From: a virus
DNA: 29,213 bases
Direction: 5' to 3' (one strand)
IMG/VR virus record: IMGVR_UViG_3300008954_000200
Span: 1-29,213 of that record
In this document: positions 24,351 through 29,213 of the stretch, piece by piece
Position numbering within the stretch: the stretch's first letter is position 1
How the letters are laid out: the number at the start of each line of letters is the position of its first letter
Made by a program: the position numbers and the translations under genes
Notes under the pieces: generated by a model
What the model was told of the DNA's origin: nothing
Seen by the model: only the letters and a program-made list of their open reading frames with translations
Database searches by the model: none

Positions 24351-27300
24351 ATGACAGAGCGAGTTAAGAGTAAGATCCCCTTTGTAGGACTGCACGCACA
24401 CAGCGTCGCCGGATCTCCTTTCGACGGATTTGGCTATCCGCAAGAACACATGGACTTCGCATATGAAAATGGATGCGATGCGCTCGCTCTAACAGATCAT
24501 GGTAACATGAATGGATTCTCTTACCAACTACTTCATTTGAAGAAGATGAAAGAAGAAGGAAAGCAATTTAAAGCTATCTTCGGCATCGAGGCATATTTCA
24601 CAACTTCCGTAAAAGATTGGAAGGAGGCATATGAAAAGGCTAAGGCAGATAAAAAAGCAGCCAAAAGCTTGGAGAAGGACGACGGCAAGATGTCCGTTGA
24701 AAATGAAGGCGCCTCTAAGACAGCAGATACCGGTATCCTTAAACGCCGGCGACATCTCGTACTACTCGCTCAAAACCAGACGGGACTCAATAACATTTTC
24801 AAGATGGTTTCAGAGTCATACCAGGGTGACAACTATTACAGATATCCACGAGTTGATTATGAGCTACTGGAGAAGTATAGCGAGGGCGTTATTGCTAGCT
24901 CCGCTTGCCTTGGCGGTGTATACGCCGGTAACTATTGGGAGAATCGCGAACAAGGTGAAGAGGCTGTGCTCGATGCTATGCGAGAGACTACCAGAAGAAT
25001 GATCTCTATTTTCGGAGAGAGATGGTTCGGAGAGCTACAGTGGAATAACGTACCAGAGCAACACACACTAAACAAGTACATTGTGCAGATGAAAGAAGAG
25101 TTCGGTATCAAACTGATCTCTACAGCAGACAGTCACTATCCCAGCGCCGACGCGTGGAAGTATAGAGAGTTATACAAGAGACTCGGATGGATTGGCAGAT
25201 CCTCTTCTCGGCCCGATTATATGACAGATGAGCTACCAATCTCCGTTGATGAGATAGGCTATGAACTGTACCCTAAGAACGGCGACCAGATGTGGGAGAG
25301 TTATGAAAAGTACTCTGCAGAAGTTGGTATAGAGTATGACGAAACTCTGGTTATGGACTCTATCACAAACACTTATTGGATCGCCCACGAGCTTATAGAT
25401 GACTTTATACCTGACACTACGGTACGACTTCCCGAGTTTGTTGTACCGCCAGATTCGACTGCAGACGAAGCATTGCGCAAGTTTTCTTTTGAAGGTATGA
25501 AGAACTTAGGCTTAGTTCACAGGAAGGATTACATTGCAAGATTAGAGACTGAGTTAGATGTTATTGCGGATAGAGGCTTCAGCAAGTACTTCTTGACAAT
25601 GAAAGCGGTGGCAGACAAATCCAATGAAGTGATGCTCACAGGCCCGGGCCGCGGCTCTGCGGCCGGATCCCTTGTGGCTTACGTACTCAAGATTACGCAG
25701 GTAGATCCAATCAAGCATGGGCTACTATTCGAGAGATTCTTGCGCAAGGATGCTACAGATTATCCAGATATTGATTTTGATGTCGCAGAGCCGATGGAGA
25801 TTAAAGAGTATCTCATGGACGAGTGGGGAGAGACCACCGTTGTACCGATCTCTAACTTCAACACTCTGCAGCTACGCTCTCTGATCAAGGATATCTCTAA
25901 ATTTTATGAGGTGCCTTTTCCTGAAGTGAACTCCGTAACATCGAGGATGATCCACGAAGCTACTCCCGAAGCAAAGAAGAAGCACGGCATCAAGAGTGGC
26001 GTATATATCCCGACCTTCGAAGAGGTGATAGAGTACTCTGTAAGCCTACGAGAGTTCTTTGTTAAGTATCCAGATATCAAGACACACGTTGAAGCCCTCT
26101 ATGGCCAAGTGCGAGCAGTTAGCAGGCATGCTGGAGGTGTAGTGATTGGCGAGGACCTAGACCGCCACATGCCTCTCATTCAAAGCGGAGGGGTGCTACA
26201 GACACCATGGTCTGAGGGCCAAAACGTTCGCCATCTTGAACCTCTTGGTTTCATTAAGTTTGATGTACTCGGCCTCTCTACACTTCGTATGATTGAGAGT
26301 GCAGTGGGGCACATTCTCAAGAGACACTACAACGTAGAAGAGCCCACTTACGAGCAGATTAGAAAGTTCTATGATAAGAAGCTTCACCCTGAAGTTTTAG
26401 ATCTGGATGACAAAGAGGTATACAAGAATATCTTTCAAGCAGGAAAGTTTGCAGGAATATTTCAGTTTACTCAGAAGGGCGCGCAGAACTTCTGCAGACG
26501 CGCCCAGCCAGATAATATCATCGACCTGTCCGCTATCACTAGTATTTATCGCCCCGGCCCATTGGGTGCTAAAGTAGATAAATCTTATGTTAAAGCAAAG
26601 AATAATCCAGAAGATATACATTACCTGCATCCCATTGTGGAGTCGGTGACAAAGGAGACATACGGATTCTTGATTTTCCAGGAGCAGATCGCATTGCTAG
26701 CCCACAAGCTTGGCAAAGGCATCTCGCTGGACGAGGCGAATCTGCTCCGCAAGCTGCTTACAAAGAAGGGCACTGGAAAAGGTGCCCGAGATAAAAAGAA
26801 GATTGAAACGAAATTTACTCAAGGCTGCAAGGAGAAAGGAATTGATGAAACGTCGGCAAGACAACTATGGCAAAATTTCGAATATTTCTCTGGTTATGGA
26901 TTTAATAAGTCACACGCTGTTTCTTATAGCATACTCAGTTTTCAGTGCGCATGGCTGCTTAACTATTATCCCGCAGAGTGGATGGCAGCTTTTCTAGACA
27001 AAGAGCCAGAGGGAAGAAAAGAGGAAGCAATCAGTATTGCCAAGCAAGCAGGCTTCGATATCAGAGCGTTAGACATTAATACCTCTGGAGTTCAGTGGGA
27101 GATTAGTGAGGACGGCACTACACTCATCCAGCCACTTACATCAATTAAGGGGCTGGGCGATGCAGCTACCGCTCAAATCCTGGCAAACCGGCCATTTAAA
27201 GATGCGGAGAGCTTTCTCTTTAGTGAGGATATTGTATACTCGAAGTTAAACAAGAAGGCCCTAGATGTCCTGTGCCGCTCCGGAGCAATGGATTGCTTAA

Positions 27301-27788
27301 TAGATGACAGGTTTACTGGAGGCAAGCACTTCTGGTCGGCCCTTGCAATCGACAGGCCAAAGAACTTGAAGAAGTTCCACGAGAATATAGATATGTATGC
27401 CCCCGAGGGTGACTTCACCGATGAGGAGAAGATTGAATACTTTTCTTCACTAACGGGCATCTTTCCTATTGACATGGTGGTAGATAAAGAGGTACAATCT
27501 AAGTTAAATGATTATTGTGTCCCGCCCATTGGAGAATGGGACAATGATTTGGGAGTAGCATGGTTTATTCCGAGAGAAGTAATCAAGAAGAAAACAAAGA
27601 ATGGAAAGTCATATTGGATCGTAAGAGTGATTGATACAACGTCAGCGATAACAAGCATCAAGTGCTGGGGTGTCAAAGAGAAAGACACCATCCACTTAAA
27701 TCGCCCGTACATGGGTAAGCTTGACTATAATGATCAATGGGGCTTTTCAACCAGATCAATGTATTACAACTTTAGATTATTAGGATAA
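24351..27788 (+). CDS. dnaE: DNA polymerase III alpha subunit-like replicase (family C)
   Basis: A 1145-residue bacterial-type replicative polymerase, close in length to E. coli DnaE (1160). The PHP domain is present with HAHS (15-18), LTDHG (47-51), GIEAY (78-82), H135 and TADSHY (258-263), so its metal site looks intact. The palm has GPGRGSAAGSL (431-441), the catalytic PDIDFD (472-477, D473 and D475) and FDVLGL (637-642, D638). Fingers motifs follow: SRHAGGVVIG (591-600), GIFQFTQKG (702-710), SIYRPGPL (731-738), FQEQI (776-780) and YGFNKSHAVSYS (849-860). A helix-hairpin-helix IKGLGDAATAQIL (~932-944) and an OB-like end complete it. An insert of charged residues lies at ~95-128. No proofreading DnaQ or clamp gene is in the window. 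Highly confident by motifs. Confidence 0.97.
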   Translation: MTERVKSKIPFVGLHAHSVAGSPFDGFGYPQEHMDFAYENGCDALALTDHGNMNGFSYQLLHLKKMKEEGKQFKAIFGIEAYFTTSVKDWKEAYEKAKADKKAAKSLEKDDGKMSVENEGASKTADTGILKRRRHLVLLAQNQTGLNNIFKMVSESYQGDNYYRYPRVDYELLEKYSEGVIASSACLGGVYAGNYWENREQGEEAVLDAMRETTRRMISIFGERWFGELQWNNVPEQHTLNKYIVQMKEEFGIKLISTADSHYPSADAWKYRELYKRLGWIGRSSSRPDYMTDELPISVDEIGYELYPKNGDQMWESYEKYSAEVGIEYDETLVMDSITNTYWIAHELIDDFIPDTTVRLPEFVVPPDSTADEALRKFSFEGMKNLGLVHRKDYIARLETELDVIADRGFSKYFLTMKAVADKSNEVMLTGPGRGSAAGSLVAYVLKITQVDPIKHGLLFERFLRKDATDYPDIDFDVAEPMEIKEYLMDEWGETTVVPISNFNTLQLRSLIKDISKFYEVPFPEVNSVTSRMIHEATPEAKKKHGIKSGVYIPTFEEVIEYSVSLREFFVKYPDIKTHVEALYGQVRAVSRHAGGVVIGEDLDRHMPLIQSGGVLQTPWSEGQNVRHLEPLGFIKFDVLGLSTLRMIESAVGHILKRHYNVEEPTYEQIRKFYDKKLHPEVLDLDDKEVYKNIFQAGKFAGIFQFTQKGAQNFCRRAQPDNIIDLSAITSIYRPGPLGAKVDKSYVKAKNNPEDIHYLHPIVESVTKETYGFLIFQEQIALLAHKLGKGISLDEANLLRKLLTKKGTGKGARDKKKIETKFTQGCKEKGIDETSARQLWQNFEYFSGYGFNKSHAVSYSILSFQCAWLLNYYPAEWMAAFLDKEPEGRKEEAISIAKQAGFDIRALDINTSGVQWEISEDGTTLIQPLTSIKGLGDAATAQILANRPFKDAESFLFSEDIVYSKLNKKALDVLCRSGAMDCLIDDRFTGGKHFWSALAIDRPKNLKKFHENIDMYAPEGDFTDEEKIEYFSSLTGIFPIDMVVDKEVQSKLNDYCVPPIGEWDNDLGVAWFIPREVIKKKTKNGKSYWIVRVIDTTSAITSIKCWGVKEKDTIHLNRPYMGKLDYNDQWGFSTRSMYYNFRLLG

Positions 27789-27792
27789 TAAA

Positions 27793-28368
27793 ATGACAAA
27801 AGAATTTATAATTGAAAGCAAAAAATATGGGAACCACACGGTTCTAATCGATGAAGAGGACTGGGACAAGGTTAAGAATCGTACTTGGAGACTGTACTAT
27901 GATACGCGCATCGATCGCGTAACCTCAGTCCGGACAAATGTTATTCGCGAGCCAAGAGAGCGGCGCAACCCTAAATTTACTAGTCGCAGAGGATGGGAAA
28001 AAGCAGGATTTAAAGAAAGACAGGTGAAAATTCACAATCTTATCTTAGAACACGACCCGCGTGAAAGTAAGCTAGTCGCAGATCACATCAACGGTAATGT
28101 ATTAGACAATAGGAAATGCAATTTACGAGTTTGTACCCGCGCCGAGAATAACAGAAACGTTAAAAAGAGAAAGAACAACACATCAGGATATGTTGGCGTC
28201 ACAAAAGAAGGTAGAAAGTGGCTAGCCAGTGTGCGTCACAATTACAAAACATATCGCCTCGGCAGGTTTGAAGACAAAGTAGAAGCAGCCCGAGCACGAG
28301 ATTTGAAAGCTATCGAGCTTCACAGAGAGTTTGCCAGCCTTAACTTCCCAAGAGAAGAATATAAATAA
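27793..28368 (+). CDS. HNH endonuclease with AP2 domain (homing type)
   Basis: A 191-residue free-standing homing-type endonuclease. The HNH region spans about 75-120: KIHNLILEHD, then VADHINGNVLDNRKCNLRVC (95-114) and RAENNRN, the HNH_3 pattern with DHINGN and the asparagine-rich end. The AP2-type DNA-binding domain follows at about 131-187: SGYVGVTKEGRKWLASVRHN, YRLGRFEDKVEAARARDLKA and FASLNFP. Such enzymes cut genomes lacking them and spread their own gene, and are often found beside polymerase or reductase genes in phages. It starts 4 bases after the dnaE stop and both flanking genes appear complete, so it is not an intron-borne gene here. Confidence 0.92.
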   Translation: MTKEFIIESKKYGNHTVLIDEEDWDKVKNRTWRLYYDTRIDRVTSVRTNVIREPRERRNPKFTSRRGWEKAGFKERQVKIHNLILEHDPRESKLVADHINGNVLDNRKCNLRVCTRAENNRNVKKRKNNTSGYVGVTKEGRKWLASVRHNYKTYRLGRFEDKVEAARARDLKAIELHREFASLNFPREEYK

Positions 28369-28637
28369 TGGGAAGCTTAAAAAGAAAGATGGCTCGCAAT
28401 AAAGCCAAACAAGCAAAGAAAGACTTAAAACAAAAAGTAGGCATGTTCGACAAGCTTGAAGATGAATGCTTAGTTTGCGAAAAGCCATTCGATAAGAAGT
28501 CGAAAGAGGATGTTACAAGTTGGTTTGTAACCGTTAGAGAAGAACAAGGTGTAGTTAATCTATACTGTCCCGAGTGCTGGGGTACAGCACAAAAAGTAAT
28601 AGAAGAATTTAGCAATAGAGGTAACAATGATTCTTGA
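28368..28637 (+). CDS. Small zinc-binding protein, 89 aa
   Basis: An 89-residue protein whose ATG overlaps the endonuclease stop by one base (TAATG). The N-terminus is strongly basic (KRKMARNKAKQAKKDLKQK). Two cysteine pairs, CLVC (34-37) and CPEC (67-70), would bind one zinc ion, with a beta segment SWFVTVREEQGVVNLY between them and a helix KVIEEFSNR after. It fits a treble-clef or zinc-ribbon nucleic-acid-binding protein, but I know no name for it. The dUTPase gene overlaps its last 11 bases. Confidence 0.8.
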   Translation: MGSLKRKMARNKAKQAKKDLKQKVGMFDKLEDECLVCEKPFDKKSKEDVTSWFVTVREEQGVVNLYCPECWGTAQKVIEEFSNRGNNDS

Positions 28638-29169
28638 ATTTATGAAAACTAGAGAAAGCGCTAAAAGCCCAACCAGATCAAATCCCAGTGATGCGGGTCT
28701 GGATGTATTCTTTTGTCCAGAAGACAGAGAATCTATAAAATTAAAAAGAGGAGAGAACAAGCTATTCCAGACCGGATTAAAGTTTGGTGTTCCGCATGGA
28801 TATATGCTACAAGTAATGAACAGATCTGGTATGGCCGCTAAGAGATCGCTTGTTGTCGGCGCGCACTGTATTGATAGCGGATATGATGGAGAGGTGTTTA
28901 TAGACCTACACAACATCGGTATTGGCGATGTAGACTTGCGACCTGGGGACAAGATTGCTCAAGTTGTATTAGTGCCTGTAGTACATTTTAGGACTATGGA
29001 AAAGGAAAACGGTTCCCTATACGACGATTCTATAAGTATGTCGAATCGAGGCTCCGGAGCACTAGGCTCTACAGACAAGCCTGAGCAGGTATCAACTGCC
29101 GACTTACACATGAGAGACCGTAATATTGGCAAACTCGTTGCAGAGGGTTGGCGCCCAAATGGCTTCTAA
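28627..29169 (+). CDS. dut: dUTPase (dUTP pyrophosphatase)
   Basis: A 180-residue trimeric dUTPase that hydrolyses dUTP to dUMP, limiting uracil in DNA and supplying dUMP for thymidylate. All five motifs are present: 1, SDAGLDV (21-27); 2, NRSGMA (65-70; usually PRSGLA); 3, CIDSGYDGEV (81-90); 4, PGDKIAQVVL (106-115); 5, RGSGALGSTD (141-150). The protein continues about 30 residues beyond motif 5, which normally lies at the very C-terminus; this extension (rich in charged residues, ending GWRPNGF) is unusual. It is translationally coupled to the zinc protein. Function is secure. Confidence 0.95.
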   Translation: MILEFMKTRESAKSPTRSNPSDAGLDVFFCPEDRESIKLKRGENKLFQTGLKFGVPHGYMLQVMNRSGMAAKRSLVVGAHCIDSGYDGEVFIDLHNIGIGDVDLRPGDKIAQVVLVPVVHFRTMEKENGSLYDDSISMSNRGSGALGSTDKPEQVSTADLHMRDRNIGKLVAEGWRPNGF

Positions 29170-29171
29170 GT

Positions 29172-29213
29172 ATGGCAAAAGTACTCTTTCCTTTATGTAA
29201 GCGACACTTGAAG
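29172..29213 (+). CDS. Start of a further gene, cut by the window end
   Basis: An ATG two bases after the dUTPase stop opens a frame that is still open at the window edge (14 codons, beginning MAKVLFPLCKRH). It is too short to identify, and there is no clear ribosome site. The tight packing of this operon is the main support. Confidence 0.35.
   Translation, partial: MAKVLFPLCKRHLK

Noticed and set aside
24631-25002. A 123-aa plus-strand frame inside dnaE
   Set aside because: It is an alternative frame of the PHP domain region with arginine- and leucine-rich shadow composition and no ribosome site.
27780-28370. A group I intron around the HNH gene
   Set aside because: dnaE and the following gene both look complete and there is only a 4-base and a one-base junction, leaving no room for intron RNA.

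Overview
The window is a 29.2 kb piece of a tailed-phage genome. It belongs to a contractile-tailed myovirus of the wider T4 superfamily, more like the marine and exo-T4 types than coliphage T4. All recognisable genes lie on the plus strand, are packed tightly (many ATGA, TAATG or 11-nt overlaps), and fall into a structural block followed by a DNA replication, recombination and nucleotide block. No rRNA, tRNA, CRISPR array, integrase or insertion sequence was seen. Base composition is moderately AT-rich. The host cannot be read directly. Sigma70-like promoters and Shine-Dalgarno sites suggest a bacterial, probably Gram-negative host, and the class II (B12-dependent) ribonucleotide reductase suggests one with access to adenosylcobalamin. 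Both host statements are inferences.

Region 1 (1-12177) is tail morphogenesis. It holds the tail sheath (5'-truncated by the window edge), tail tube, a zinc-ribbon T4 gp26/gp51-type baseplate protein that overlaps a short second reading frame at a T7 run, and a hairpin terminator. After that come a small conserved-looking protein, a 1013-residue tape measure, a gp48/gp54-like tube/baseplate protein, a LysM-like gp53-type wedge protein, and two large probable virion proteins of unknown function (831 and 456 aa).

Region 2 (12189-19000) is replication and recombination. It holds a minimal, exonuclease-less family A DNA polymerase overlapping a divergent FtsZ/tubulin-fold protein. A promoter and structured leader then precede the gp32-like ssDNA-binding protein, and a large stem-loop separates it from UvsX/RecA. 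A small unknown protein, a T4 RNase H-like 5'-3' nuclease and a gp41/DnaB-type helicase with its own promoter complete the region.

Region 3 (19010-24290) is nucleotide supply and accessory functions. It contains class II ribonucleotide reductase, an 83-aa unknown, a GroES/gp31-like co-chaperonin, an exported lysozyme-like enzyme, a Rossmann-like and a nucleotidyltransferase-like protein of unknown role, and a 35-aa membrane peptide.

Region 4 (24296-29213) starts with a strong promoter driving a full-length DnaE-type (family C) polymerase. It continues with an HNH-AP2 homing-type endonuclease, a small zinc protein, dUTPase and the first codons of a further gene.

The genes together describe a phage that makes its own dNTPs (NrdJ, Dut) and replicates with its own helicase, SSB, recombinase and nuclease. 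The replicase arrangement is unusual for the T4 superfamily: no family B gp43 is seen in the window, which instead has a bacterial-type DnaE plus a stripped-down PolA-like protein.
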